DNA from: Streptomyces sp. MP131-18
GTDB lineage: Bacteria; Actinomycetota; Actinomycetes; Streptomycetales; Streptomycetaceae
DNA: 64,000 nucleotides
Reading direction: 5' to 3'
Assembly: GCF_001984575.1 (NCBI RefSeq)
Contig: NZ_LZNS01000001.1
Coordinates: 3,407,881-3,471,880 of the forward strand
Numbering within the stretch: position 1 is the stretch's first letter; every line of letters begins with the position of its first letter. Shown here in pieces: positions 25,971 to 33,852 of the stretch. The notes beneath the pieces were generated by a model that was not told the origin of the DNA, did no database searches, and was given only the letters and a program-made list of their open reading frames with translations. A program made the position numbers and the translations under genes.

Positions 25971-26582
25971 ATGTCGGTGACGCGGCTGCTCGTTCTGGGA
26001 GCGGTGCGCCAGCACGGGCGGGCGCACGGCTATCAGGTGCGCAACGACCTGGAGTTCTGGGGGGCGCATCAGTGGTCGACCGCCAAGCCCGGCTCGATCT
26101 ACCACGCGCTCAAGCAAATGGCGAAGCAGAGCCTGCTGATCGCCCACGAAGTCGCGCCGAGTGCGGCCGGGGGACCGCCGCGCACCGAGTACGAGCTGAC
26201 GGAGGCCGGCGAGGAGACCTACCTGGAGCTGCTGCGCGGGGCCCTGCGCGCCCACGACGAGCGGATCGACGTGCTGACCAGCGGTGTCGGGTTCATCGTC
26301 GATCTGCCGCGGGCGGAGGCGGTGTCCCTGCTCAAGGAACGCGTCGAGGCACTCGACGCCTGGCGGGCCGAGGTGCTCGACCACTGGACGCCCCAGTCGA
26401 CGCCGGCCGAGTGGGGCCACATCGGCGAGATCATGCGTTTGTGGGTGCACAACGCGGAGAGCAGTGCGGAGTGGACCAGGGGCCTGATCGAGCGCCTGGA
26501 GTCCGGCGCCTACGTGATGGCGGGCGAGGGCGAGCGCAGCGTCGAGGTGCTGCCGGAGGGCATGGCCAACCCGTTCGGCTGA
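25971..26582 (+). CDS. PadR-family transcriptional repressor
   Basis: 203 residues. N-terminal winged helix (LLVLGAVRQHGRAHGYQVRNDL, STAKPGSIYHALKQMAKQ, PRTEYELTEAGEE) followed by a C-terminal helical dimerisation region (ERVEALDAWRAEVLDHW). It belongs to the Vir_act_alpha-like PadR subgroup that controls drug exporters. Divergent from the DrrAB-like operon, with two near-identical palindromic sites in between; ligand likely a substrate of the pump. The ATG at 25971 was chosen on the family N-terminus and the GAGGG upstream. Confidence 0.92.
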   Translation: MSVTRLLVLGAVRQHGRAHGYQVRNDLEFWGAHQWSTAKPGSIYHALKQMAKQSLLIAHEVAPSAAGGPPRTEYELTEAGEETYLELLRGALRAHDERIDVLTSGVGFIVDLPRAEAVSLLKERVEALDAWRAEVLDHWTPQSTPAEWGHIGEIMRLWVHNAESSAEWTRGLIERLESGAYVMAGEGERSVEVLPEGMANPFG

Positions 26583-26630
26583 GCCGAAGGCCGGACGGGC
26601 GGCACCCTGCGCGCGCTCGTTCCGTGCGCC

Positions 26631-26680
26631 GGGCGCGACGGCTCGGGCGCGACAGGCCGGGCGCGACAGCTCGGGCGCGG
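26631..26680. repeat. 14-bp tandem repeat, about 3.5 copies
   Basis: GGGCGCGACRGSYC units at 26631, 26645 and 26659 plus a partial unit at 26673, in the 169-bp gap between the convergent padR and XRE genes. No terminator hairpin is obvious; probably slippage-derived. Confidence 0.75.
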
Positions 26681-26751
26681 CCCCGCTCGTGCGCTCCGCG
26701 CGGACAGCCCCTGCACCGGCGGCCCGCTCCGGACGTCACACGAGCTGAACG

Positions 26752-27660
26752 TCACACGAGTTGACGGAGGCGGTGGATCAGGTCCCGGGTCCCGGACTCG
26801 TCGAGGGCTTCCGCCGCCAGCCGGTCCAGCACCACCTGGTAGGCCGCCACCTCCTCCCGCTTGTCCAGGTACAGCGCGCCGGTCAGCTGCTCCAGGTAGA
26901 CCAGGTCCGGCAGCTCGCGTTCCGCGAAGCGCAGCAGCGTGAACGCGCCGGACTCCGCCACGTGCCCGCCGCGGAAGAACGGCACGACCTGGAGCGTGAT
27001 GTTGGGGTGCTCGGAGAATTCGAGCAGCGTGCTGAGCTGCCCCTCCATCACGTCGCGCCCGCCGTACGGTCTGCGCAGCGCGGCCTCGTCCAGCACGCAG
27101 TGCAGGTGCGGCCCGCTTTCGGAGACCAGCAGCTTCTGCCGCGCCAGCCGCAGCGCGATGCGCCGGTCGACCTCCGTCCGGGACGGCGTGCCCTTGTGGC
27201 CGCTCACCACGACCGCGTGCGCGTACTCCTCGGTCTGGAGGAGCCCGTGCACGAACTGCAGTTCATAGGTGCCGATCCGCTCGGCGGCCGCTTCGAGGCC
27301 GATGTATGTCTGGAACCAGCTGGGCAGCACGTCGCTGTAGCTGTGCCACCACCCCGCCTGCCCGGAGGAACGGGCGAGGCCGAGCAGCGGCTCGCGCTCG
27401 GCCTCGTCGGTCACCCCGTACAGGGTGAGGAGGTCGGCCACGTCCCGCGGTTTGAAGCTGACGCGGCCCAGCTCCATTCTGCTGATCTTCGACTCCGAGG
27501 CCCGGATCGAATACCCGGCCTCCTCGCGGGTGACCCCGCGCGCCTCGCGCAGCCGTCGCAGCTGCGAGCCGAGCAGGATACGGCGCACCATGGAGCCGCC
27601 GGCCTTCTGACCGCCGGTGGCGTTGGTACCCGATCCCCCCGCCATCCGCTGAGTACTCAT
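26752..27660 (-). CDS. XRE-family helix-turn-helix regulator with DUF5753 domain
   Basis: 302 residues. An N-terminal HTH (about 28-85: LGSQLRRLREARGVTREEAGY, SKISRMELGR) is followed by the DUF5753 domain (WFQTYIGLEAAAERIGTYELQFVHGLLQTEEYA, given in part). This is the WhiJ-like family expanded in Streptomyces that works with a DUF397 partner, here at 28494. GAGGGAG lies upstream of the ATG. A TGCACGTGCA palindrome 95 bp upstream is shared with the DUF397 gene and is a candidate operator. Role in development or antibiotic control is known for relatives only. Confidence 0.88.
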   Translation of the reverse strand: MSTQRMAGGSGTNATGGQKAGGSMVRRILLGSQLRRLREARGVTREEAGYSIRASESKISRMELGRVSFKPRDVADLLTLYGVTDEAEREPLLGLARSSGQAGWWHSYSDVLPSWFQTYIGLEAAAERIGTYELQFVHGLLQTEEYAHAVVVSGHKGTPSRTEVDRRIALRLARQKLLVSESGPHLHCVLDEAALRRPYGGRDVMEGQLSTLLEFSEHPNITLQVVPFFRGGHVAESGAFTLLRFAERELPDLVYLEQLTGALYLDKREEVAAYQVVLDRLAAEALDESGTRDLIHRLRQLV

Positions 27661-27754
27661 GCGCTCCCTCGCCCTCCAACTTCTGCCGGTGCGAAGTCTG
27701 CCACTTCAGGGCTTCGTTGGGTGTGCGCCCGGTTACAGCCGATCAATTTTTTTC

Positions 27755-27764
27755 GTGCACGTGC
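27755..27764. promoter_or_regulatory. TGCACGTGCA palindrome upstream of the XRE gene
   Basis: Perfect 10-bp palindrome in the 286-bp divergent gap between the XRE and ATPase genes. The gap also holds a T-rich run (27746-27752) and a second TGCA at 27774. The identical decamer lies upstream of the DUF397 gene. Confidence 0.5.
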
Positions 27765-27946
27765 ATCTGCCCTTGCATTTGCCGTGAGCCTTGGGAAGCA
27801 TGAGTTCTACGCGCCGTGCAGCGGCGCGGCAGTACGTCCTCGCCTCGCCCTCCCGGACGGCGGCGGGGGGAACGGGGGTTGTAACTCATGACGTCAGCCC
27901 GCCCAGGACAGCAGTGCCGCCGTCGCATCGCCAGGAGAGCCGCGCC

Positions 27947-28435
27947 ATGGGGACCGAAGGACCGCCCATGCTCGACCTTTTAGGGCATCAGTTCCTTCCG
28001 GTCGACATGCGGACACTGTCCGGCACGGCGACGCTCGGTCTGGTGTCGCGGCCCGAGTCGGTCCGGAAGGCACGCGACTTCACGCGCAGCACGCTGCAAG
28101 GCTGGCGGCTGCCCGAGCAGTTCGACGCGGTCGCCCTGGTCGTCTCCGAGCTGGTGACGAACGCGCTGCGGCACGGCGTGAGGGCCAGGTCCGCCGACTA
28201 CGAGCCGGCCGCGCCGCCCGCGGTCGAGCTGGAGCTCATGCGATGTTCACGGCGGCTGATCTGCGCGGTGCGGGACCCCAGCGCGGCGGCCCCCCGGGTC
28301 GGTGAGATGGAGGGCGCCGCCGAGTCGGGCCGCGGCCTGCACCTCGTCGAGTGCTTCAGCGACAACTGGGGGTGGCGACCGCTGACCGGCACGCGCCACG
28401 GCAAGGTGGTCTGGGCGGTCTTCCGCACCGGCTGA
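27947..28435 (+). CDS. ATP-binding anti-sigma-factor-like protein (RsbW-type HATPase)
   Basis: 162 residues from the ATG at 27947, preceded by AGGAGAG at 7 nt. GHKL ATPase fold: SVRKARDFTRSTLQGW, N box VALVVSELVTNALRHGV, and G box ESGRGLHLVECFSDNWGW. Streptomycetes carry dozens of these next to XRE/DUF397 pairs. It may phosphorylate an anti-anti-sigma factor or act as an accessory to the adjacent regulator; neither is shown. The central acidic segment is shorter than in true SpoIIAB. Confidence 0.85.
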   Translation: MGTEGPPMLDLLGHQFLPVDMRTLSGTATLGLVSRPESVRKARDFTRSTLQGWRLPEQFDAVALVVSELVTNALRHGVRARSADYEPAAPPAVELELMRCSRRLICAVRDPSAAAPRVGEMEGAAESGRGLHLVECFSDNWGWRPLTGTRHGKVVWAVFRTG

Positions 28436-28444
28436 CCCGCGGAT

Positions 28445-28476
28445 GGAACGACGGAACGACGGAACGACGGAACAAA
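28445..28476. repeat. 8-bp tandem repeat GGAACGAC
   Basis: Three exact copies and one degenerate copy between the convergent ATPase and DUF397 stops. Probably slippage. Confidence 0.8.
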
Positions 28477-28493
28477 CGGGGCGCGACGCGGGA

Positions 28494-28760
28494 TCAGCCG
28501 AGCAGGTGGTCGAACTCGCCGTCCTTGACGCCGCGTAGCAGCGCCTCGACCTCGGCCGTCGTGTATACGAGCGCCGGCCCCTCCGGGAACCGGGAATTGC
28601 GGACGGCCACGTCCCCGCTGGGCAGTTTGGCGAACTCCGCGCACGTCCCCTGCGAGTTGCTGTGGCTGCTCTTGAACCACACCGCGCCCCGGAGCTTATG
28701 TGCGGCGATGCCGTTGTACGCGTCGGGCACTGGTCTCTCCCGGTCGTGCGAGTGGTGCAT
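28494..28760 (-). CDS. DUF397 protein, partner of the XRE regulator
   Basis: 88 residues from the ATG at 28760. The DUF397 core is plain: WFKSSHSNSQGTCAEFAKLPSG (parts WFKSSHSN and CAEFAKL), VAVRNSRFPEGPALVYT and the helix EVEALLRGVKDGEFDHL. DUF397 proteins act as partners, apparently antitoxin- or anti-regulator-like, of DUF5753 XRE proteins such as WhiJ. It lies 833 bp from the XRE gene in the same orientation with the ATPase gene between them on the other strand. Confidence 0.9.
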   Translation of the reverse strand: MHHSHDRERPVPDAYNGIAAHKLRGAVWFKSSHSNSQGTCAEFAKLPSGDVAVRNSRFPEGPALVYTTAEVEALLRGVKDGEFDHLLG

Positions 28761-28836
28761 AGGGAGCCCCACGCACAACCATGAGACTCAACTGTCCCAG
28801 ATCATAACGTCGTTCAATTGCATATGCACGGGATAA

Positions 28837-28846
28837 TGCACGTGCA
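28837..28846. promoter_or_regulatory. TGCACGTGCA palindrome upstream of the DUF397 gene
   Basis: Identical decamer to the one at 27755, located 77 bp upstream of the DUF397 start. A further TGCATATGCA palindrome lies 8 bp away (28819-28828). Candidate common operator. Confidence 0.5.
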
Positions 28847-28925
28847 CGACGCGGCGTCGCCGCACCGTCACGCGTGGTCGAGACCACCAGTGAGACGGTT
28901 TGCGCCCCCGCACAGTTCCCGTTCG

Positions 28926-30080
28926 TCACAGAACCGGGTCGAGCAGCTCGTCGAACGCGGAGGCGAGCTGCCGCCACGCGGCGCGCCCCGCCGCATACTC
29001 CGCCTCGCTGAGCAGGCACGATGCGAGCATCGCCCGGACCCCGTGCCGGTCGAGCCCGGGTCCGGTGAACACCAGATGCTGCACGCGGTCGCCGAACTCG
29101 GGGTCCCAGTCGATCGCCGCCGCCGCCCGCCGGACCGCGGGCGCCATGCTCCACGCCACGTCCGGCAGCGTGGCCAGCCAGGGACCGGCGTTCTCGACGC
29201 ACAGCGCCCCGCCCGCCGCGTCCCAGGACAGGAGCGTGTCCGGCCGGTCGGCCAGCCAGAACCTGCCGCGGCTGCGCGCCGCCGCGCACGTGAGATCTTC
29301 CAGGGCGGCATAGAGCCGTCCGGGGTGGAACGGCCGCCGGTGCCGCCACACCAGCGTTCCGACGCCGCCCTCCTCGGCGTCCTGCGGCAGCAGCGCGCTG
29401 GCCGGGTGCTGCCGCTCGGCCGCCGCCGCGACGTCGAACCCGGCCGCGGCGAGCAGCGGGAACGCCGGGTCGGCCACCGAGACCCGTTCGGCGGTGGGGT
29501 GGAGCTGTGTCAGCAGCTCCAGGTCACCGGTCGCGAGCGGCTCGTCCCCCTGCACGACGGCCACGACAGTCGCGTATTCGAGCTGCCGCGCCCAGGTGTC
29601 CGCGACGGTCCGCTGGTCGGTCGCCGCGGCGGCGAGCCCGCCGTCCGCCAGGTCGTCGCCGCAGGACAGGTAGGGCAGGACGAGCGCGGGATCGACGGCC
29701 GTCACCACGCCCGCCAGCCGCAGAACGCCCGCCGCGTGCTCGACGACGACCTCGGCCATGGAACGCGGCTCGACGGAATCCCACAGCTCGACGACGGCGA
29801 GTGCGCAGGTCCGCCCGTCGGCCAGCCGCCGCAGCTCGGGCACGAGATCCTCGCGCAGCGCGCAGCACGCGCAGCCGTTCACCAGCGCGGCTTCGGCCGC
29901 CTCCCGCACGCCCGTGGCGTCCCGGACGGTGCGGGTGACGGTGCCGCGCACCGCGCCGGTCAGGTCGTGGTGGAGCGCGACACTGTCCGGCACGGCCCGC
30001 AGCAGCTGTTCGACGGCGTCGCGGCGCGCCTCGGCGTGCAGTCCAGCGACCAGAACGACGGGCAGCGCCGACGCGCGCAT
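28926..30080 (-). CDS. COG0523/CobW-type protein with degenerate P-loop
   Basis: 384 residues. The family metal-binding CxCC motif is present (VNGCACCALREDLVPEL) as are VVELWDSVEPRSMAEVV and the C-terminal CobW_C segment ending LHLVFTGPGLDR-like (QHLVFTGPGLDRHGV). The usual N-terminal GxxGxGKT P-loop is replaced by VAGLHAEARRDAV, and I see no NKxD motif, so GTP binding is doubtful. Its ATG overlaps the L31 stop (TGATG) and the Shine-Dalgarno GGGGGGAG lies within rpmE2. Co-expression under a Zur box points to zinc starvation. Confidence 0.85.
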   Translation of the reverse strand: MRASALPVVLVAGLHAEARRDAVEQLLRAVPDSVALHHDLTGAVRGTVTRTVRDATGVREAAEAALVNGCACCALREDLVPELRRLADGRTCALAVVELWDSVEPRSMAEVVVEHAAGVLRLAGVVTAVDPALVLPYLSCGDDLADGGLAAAATDQRTVADTWARQLEYATVVAVVQGDEPLATGDLELLTQLHPTAERVSVADPAFPLLAAAGFDVAAAAERQHPASALLPQDAEEGGVGTLVWRHRRPFHPGRLYAALEDLTCAAARSRGRFWLADRPDTLLSWDAAGGALCVENAGPWLATLPDVAWSMAPAVRRAAAAIDWDPEFGDRVQHLVFTGPGLDRHGVRAMLASCLLSEAEYAAGRAAWRQLASAFDELLDPVL

Positions 30081-30334
30081 CAACGCTCCCCCCGCTTGCC
30101 GTACCGGCGCTCGAACCGCTCCACGCGCCCCGCGGTGTCCAGCACGCGCGCGGTGCCGGTGTAGAAGGCGTGGCTGGCCGAGGAGATCTCCACGTCGATG
30201 ACGGGGTACGTCTCACCGTCCTCCCACTCGATCGTGCGGTCACTGGTCGCGGTCGAACGCGTCAGGAAGGCGAAACCTGCGGCGCGGTCCCGGAAGACGA
30301 CCGGCCGGTACTCGGGGTGGATGCCGGGCTTCAT
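30080..30334 (-). CDS. rpmE2: 50S ribosomal protein L31 type B (zinc-independent)
   Basis: 84 residues. Starts [16 protein letters not shown], the L31 signature, but has no cysteine at all, so it is the zinc-free paralogue that replaces L31 type A during zinc limitation and frees ribosomal zinc. AAAGGAG lies 5 nt before the ATG at 30334. The stop overlaps the CobW-like start. A Zur box with a TATAGT -10 lies 125-155 bp upstream. Confidence 0.93.
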   Translation of the reverse strand: MKPGIHPEYRPVVFRDRAAGFAFLTRSTATSDRTIEWEDGETYPVIDVEISSASHAFYTGTARVLDTAGRVERFERRYGKRGER

Positions 30335-30458
30335 GGCGGCTCCTTTCCGCAGCGGGGAGGGCGCTCCGGGTCGGTCCCGGGCGCCGTCGGCGAGGTACGT
30401 GTACCCGGTGGCCGCCAGGGCTGACAGCCGGACGGGGACCGTTCCGCGCCGCTTCGCC

Positions 30459-30487
30459 ACTATACAGAAACGGAAACCATTTTCATT
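30459..30487 (-). promoter_or_regulatory. Zur box and promoter of rpmE2-cobW
   Basis: On the minus strand AATGAAAATGGTTTCCGTTTC (30467-30487) matches the actinobacterial Zur box, and -10 TATAGT (30459-30464) follows it directly. A -35 is poor, as expected if the repressor site occupies that region. This lies in the 260-bp divergent gap between rpmE2 and the DUF3048 gene; the remaining ~120 bp on the rpmE2 side are its untranslated leader with no further feature that I can see. Confidence 0.8.
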
Positions 30488-30594
30488 AAGAGGAGGATCA
30501 CACCGACTCGCGGCCCGGGCAGCCGGGGCGTGCCGCACCGGCGCGGGGCGCGGGGTTTCGTGCTCCACTGGGAACGGAACGAGGGGTGATGCCG

Positions 30595-31572
30595 ATGTCA
30601 CGGACGGTTCCCAGGGAAGCACGAGGGCGGCGAAGGACGCGGGCCCTGGCCGTGTGCGCGCTGCTGGCGGCGCTCGCGGCGGCGGGCGCCGCCGGGTGCC
30701 AGGTCGAGGACGGGGACGAGGACGGCGGCGAGCGCAGATCCCCGTTCACCGGGCGGCCCGCGGAGCGCGGTGCGCCCGTGCTCGCCGTCAAGATCGACAA
30801 CGCCCCGCAGGCCAGGCCGCACACCGGGCTCGGCGAGGCCGACCTCGTCTACGTCGAGCAGGTGGAGGCCGGGCTCAGCCGGCTGGTGGCCGTCTACGCG
30901 AGCCGGCTGCCCGACCGCGTCGGCCCGGTGCGCAGCGCGCGGGAGTCGGATCTGGAGCTGCTGCGGCAGTTCGGGGAGCCGGCGCTCGCGTACTCGGGTG
31001 TGCAGAGCAGGCTGCGGGAGGCCGTCGAGGACGCGCCGCTGTTCCCCGTGTCGCCGGACGCGGCACCGGACGCCTACCGGCGCGACGAGGCGCGGGCCGC
31101 GCCGCACAACCTGTACGTGCGCCCCGCCGCCGTACTCGACGCGGCGCCCGGGGCGAGCGCCGCGGACGACATCGGGTTCACGTTCGGCGCGCCGCCGGAG
31201 GAGGGCGGCGAGGAGGCGGCGAGCCACCGCGTGGCCTATCCGAACGCCGCCTTCGACTTCACGTGGTCCGCGGACCTGGAGGCGTGGGAGGTCGCGATGG
31301 ACGGCACCCAGGCGCCCGGCGTGGCCCCGGCGACCGTCGTCGTGCAGGAGGTCACCGTCCGGGAGTCCGATTATCACGACTACCTGGGCAACTTCACGCC
31401 CTACACGGAGACGGTCGGCTCGGGCGAGGCGGTCGTGCTGCGCGACGGGCGCGCGTTCGCCGCGGAGTGGGAGCGGCGGAGCGAGCGTTCCGGCACGGAG
31501 TTCACGACGCCGGACGGGAGTCCGCTGAACTTCGCGCCCGGCCAGGTGTGGGTGGTGTACGCGCAAGCCTGA
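30595..31572 (+). CDS. DUF3048 lipoprotein (YerB-like)
   Basis: 325 residues from the ATG at 30595 (GAGGGG 8 nt upstream). Signal peptide with lipobox AGAAGCQ, so lipid-anchored outside. The DUF3048 hallmarks are [30 protein letters not shown] (parts [21 protein letters not shown]), [16 protein letters not shown], and the C-terminal [11 protein letters not shown]. subtilis YerB is the best known relative and is uncharacterised biochemically. The gene end overlaps the convergent MFS gene by 71 bp. Confidence 0.88.
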   Translation: MSRTVPREARGRRRTRALAVCALLAALAAAGAAGCQVEDGDEDGGERRSPFTGRPAERGAPVLAVKIDNAPQARPHTGLGEADLVYVEQVEAGLSRLVAVYASRLPDRVGPVRSARESDLELLRQFGEPALAYSGVQSRLREAVEDAPLFPVSPDAAPDAYRRDEARAAPHNLYVRPAAVLDAAPGASAADDIGFTFGAPPEEGGEEAASHRVAYPNAAFDFTWSADLEAWEVAMDGTQAPGVAPATVVVQEVTVRESDYHDYLGNFTPYTETVGSGEAVVLRDGRAFAAEWERRSERSGTEFTTPDGSPLNFAPGQVWVVYAQA

Positions 31573-32731
31573 CGAGAGCGGGCGTCAGCGCGAGGCTGAC
31601 CAGCAGCGAGGCCGCCGCCATCACGCCCATCGCCCCGCCGGGCGGCAGCCACTGCGCCACGGCCCCGGCCAGCGAGGCCCCGACGGCCTGCATGGTCATC
31701 GTGCCCGCGGACTGGAGGCCGAGCGCCTGCCCGCGCACGTTCTCCGGCGTGCGCGCGATCAGCTGTTCCTGGAGCAGCAGGGAGGCGCTGTAACCGGTGC
31801 AGGCGATCAGCGCGGCCGCGGCGGCGAGCGGGAGCGGCAGCCGCAGCGTCGCCGGGAGGGCGAAGAGGAGGAACGGAACGGCCAGCAGCAGCCGCAGCGG
31901 CGTGATCAGCCGCGGGCGCCAGGCGGCGGGCACGAACCGGCCCATCGCCGCGTCCCCGATCAGCATGCCGAGTGCGGCGGCCACGAACAGGACGCCCGCC
32001 GCGTCCGGTGCGTACGGCACGAACAGCGCCTCGCAGCCGACGATCAGCCCGTTGGGCACCCACAGCGCGAGGTAGAGGGACCGGCGCGCGGGGCAGGACA
32101 TGAGGCGGCGGTTGACGCGCCAGGTCTCGCGGACCGAGGCCCTGCCGGTGCCGGCCGGCGGCCGGTCGGCGAGGCCGAGGCGCGTGACGAGGGCCGAGAG
32201 CGCGAAGAGGGCCGCGGAGATCAGCAGCGCCCCGCGTGCGGAGGCGAACGCGATGAGCAGGCCGCCCACCGCGAATCCGCCGATCTGGGTCAGGCCGCTC
32301 GCCATGGCGAAGACGGAACGGCCCAGCACGTAGCCGCCGTCCGGCAGCATCCGCAGCAGCAGGCCCCAGCGCAGGCCGCCGGTGACGGAGGTGACCAGGC
32401 CGGTGCCGAGGATGACCAGCAGCGTCGCCCAGACCGGCAGCCCGGGGACGGCGAGCAGCAGCGCCCCGCCCCCGAACAGCAGCGGGGCGGCGGTCAGCAC
32501 GGCGCGCGGCCGGAGCCGGTCGGCGGCGGACATCAGCAGGGTGGCGCCCGCAACCTGCGAGAACGAGGCGCCGAACATGCTGACCGCGGAGAGCAGCGGT
32601 GAGCCGGTCGACTCGTAGACGAGGGTGCCGAGCGCGAGTCCCTCGACGGTGCCGGCGGCGATCTGGACGCCGGTCGCGGTGAAGAGGGGAGTGAATCCGG
32701 GCACCCGGAACAGTTCGCGGTAGGTCTGCAT
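31502..32731 (-). CDS. MFS transporter (drug-efflux-like)
   Basis: 409 residues from the ATG at 32731, twelve hydrophobic segments. It opens MQTYRELFRVPGFTPLFTATG, typical of streptomycete MFS_1 proteins. No antiporter motif C is evident, so substrate and direction are unknown. Divergent from an ArsR-type regulator with a palindrome between them, suggesting regulated efflux. The 3' end overlaps the DUF3048 gene. Confidence 0.85.
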   Translation of the reverse strand: MQTYRELFRVPGFTPLFTATGVQIAAGTVEGLALGTLVYESTGSPLLSAVSMFGASFSQVAGATLLMSAADRLRPRAVLTAAPLLFGGGALLLAVPGLPVWATLLVILGTGLVTSVTGGLRWGLLLRMLPDGGYVLGRSVFAMASGLTQIGGFAVGGLLIAFASARGALLISAALFALSALVTRLGLADRPPAGTGRASVRETWRVNRRLMSCPARRSLYLALWVPNGLIVGCEALFVPYAPDAAGVLFVAAALGMLIGDAAMGRFVPAAWRPRLITPLRLLLAVPFLLFALPATLRLPLPLAAAAALIACTGYSASLLLQEQLIARTPENVRGQALGLQSAGTMTMQAVGASLAGAVAQWLPPGGAMGVMAAASLLVSLALTPALVRLARTPPTPGRARSSADSRPAS

Positions 32732-32771
32732 GCCGGGCAGTCTCGGAGCGCCGCGGCGGGGGGCGGTACGT

Positions 32772-32789
32772 TTTCGCCGGGAGGCGAAA
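32772..32789. promoter_or_regulatory. Palindrome in the MFS/ArsR divergent gap
   Basis: TTTCGCC-GGGA-GGCGAAA, a perfect 7-bp inverted repeat ending 7 bp before the regulator's ATG. Candidate operator for the regulator. Confidence 0.55.
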
Positions 32790-32796
32790 CTTCGCG

Positions 32797-33807
32797 ATGG
32801 GCGTATGGCTGGTGGGGGCGGATGTGCTGGCGCGGAGCCGGTTCGCGGTCTCCGCACTCTCCGAGACGCTCGCGACGCTGCTGGCGCTGGCGGGCGCGGG
32901 CACCCAGCCGGGCCGTGAACGGCAGCTCGCCGCGCACCGCGCGGCGTTCCGGGCGCTGCTGGCGCGGGAGCCGTTCGCCGCGCAGTTCGTGGCACACGCG
33001 CTGCGCCCGCGCTGGCTGCCGGACTTCCTCGTCGTCCCGCCGCTGCCGGGGGACGTGACGTTCCACGACGAGCTGCGGCGGCTGCGGGCGACGCCGCGGG
33101 CGGTCGTGCACGCCGATCTGGCCGAAGGGCGGCACAGGAACGGGGACGGCGGGCCGCCGCCGCCCGCCTGGGACGTGCCGGACCCGGCGGGGCGCGCCGC
33201 GGACCTGCTGGAGTGGGTGTGGGAGCGCGCGGTGCGCGCGGACTGGGCGCGGCACCGGCGGCTGTTCGAGGCGGACATCGTCTCCAGGACGCAGGCGCTG
33301 AGCGCGGGCGGCTGGGCGGCGGCGCTGGGCGGCCTGCGCCCGGGGATGCGCTGGCTGGGCGACGGGCGGTTGCGGATCAACGCGTACGCGTACCCGCCGC
33401 GCGATCTGGCGGCGGCGCAGCTCCTCTTCATCCCGACGACGAGCCCGCGGGGCTGGGTCGGCTGGGAGGAGCCGCACCGGTACGCGGTCATCTACCCGTG
33501 CGCGGGGCTGCTCGCGGAGCGCGCGCCCGCCGCCGCGCCGCCCGAGGCGCTGGGGAGGCTGATCGGCCCGGCGCGCGCGACGCTTCTCGCGGCGCTCGCC
33601 GCGCCGCGCAGTACGACGCAGCTCGTCGCGCTCACCGGTTTCGCGCTGGGCTCGGTGGGCGGCCATCTGCGGGTGCTGCGGGACGCGGGCCTGGTCAGCC
33701 GCCGCAGGTCCGGCCGTTCCGTGCTGTATTACCGCACCGCGCTGGGCGACGCGCTGGCCGGGGCCGAGACCGGGGCCGAGACCGGGGCCGGGCCGTCGCC
33801 GCCCTGA
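32797..33807 (+). CDS. ArsR-type winged-helix regulator with large N-terminal domain (DUF5937-like)
   Basis: 336 residues. The first ~230 residues form a helical domain common to streptomycete MFS-linked regulators (RFAVSALSETLATLLAL, LRPRWLPDFLVVPP). The C-terminal ~80 residues are the winged helix: ATLLAALAAPRSTTQLVALTGFALGSVGGHLRVLRDAGLVSRRRSG (parts STTQLVALTGFALGSVGGHL, VLRDAGLVSRRRSGRSVLYY). It likely represses the divergent MFS pump. The tail repeats GAETGAETGA. No metal-binding cysteines, so not a metal sensor. Confidence 0.85.
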   Translation: MGVWLVGADVLARSRFAVSALSETLATLLALAGAGTQPGRERQLAAHRAAFRALLAREPFAAQFVAHALRPRWLPDFLVVPPLPGDVTFHDELRRLRATPRAVVHADLAEGRHRNGDGGPPPPAWDVPDPAGRAADLLEWVWERAVRADWARHRRLFEADIVSRTQALSAGGWAAALGGLRPGMRWLGDGRLRINAYAYPPRDLAAAQLLFIPTTSPRGWVGWEEPHRYAVIYPCAGLLAERAPAAAPPEALGRLIGPARATLLAALAAPRSTTQLVALTGFALGSVGGHLRVLRDAGLVSRRRSGRSVLYYRTALGDALAGAETGAETGAGPSPP

Positions 33808-33817
33808 GCGTCGGTTG

Positions 33818-33837
33818 ACTTAAAGCATTATTGAAGT
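33818..33837. promoter_or_regulatory. Imperfect MarR-like palindrome upstream of the ABC transporter
   Basis: ACTTAAAGCATTATTGAAGT matches its own reverse complement at 14 of 20 positions and overlaps a TTGACT -35-like hexamer (33815-33820). No MarR gene is adjacent, so the regulator would be elsewhere. Confidence 0.35.
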
Positions 33838-33839
33838 TC

Positions 33840-33845
33840 TAGGCT
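33840..33845 (+). promoter_or_regulatory. Probable -10 element for a leaderless ABC transporter gene
   Basis: TAGGCT lies 7 nt before the ATG at 33853 and 19 bp after TTGACT. No ribosome site is present. Confidence 0.45.
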
Positions 33846-33852
33846 TCCGGTC

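Noticed and set aside
26583..26751. CRISPR-like array between padR and the XRE gene
   Set aside because: Units are 14 bp head to tail with no unique spacers; it is a simple tandem repeat.
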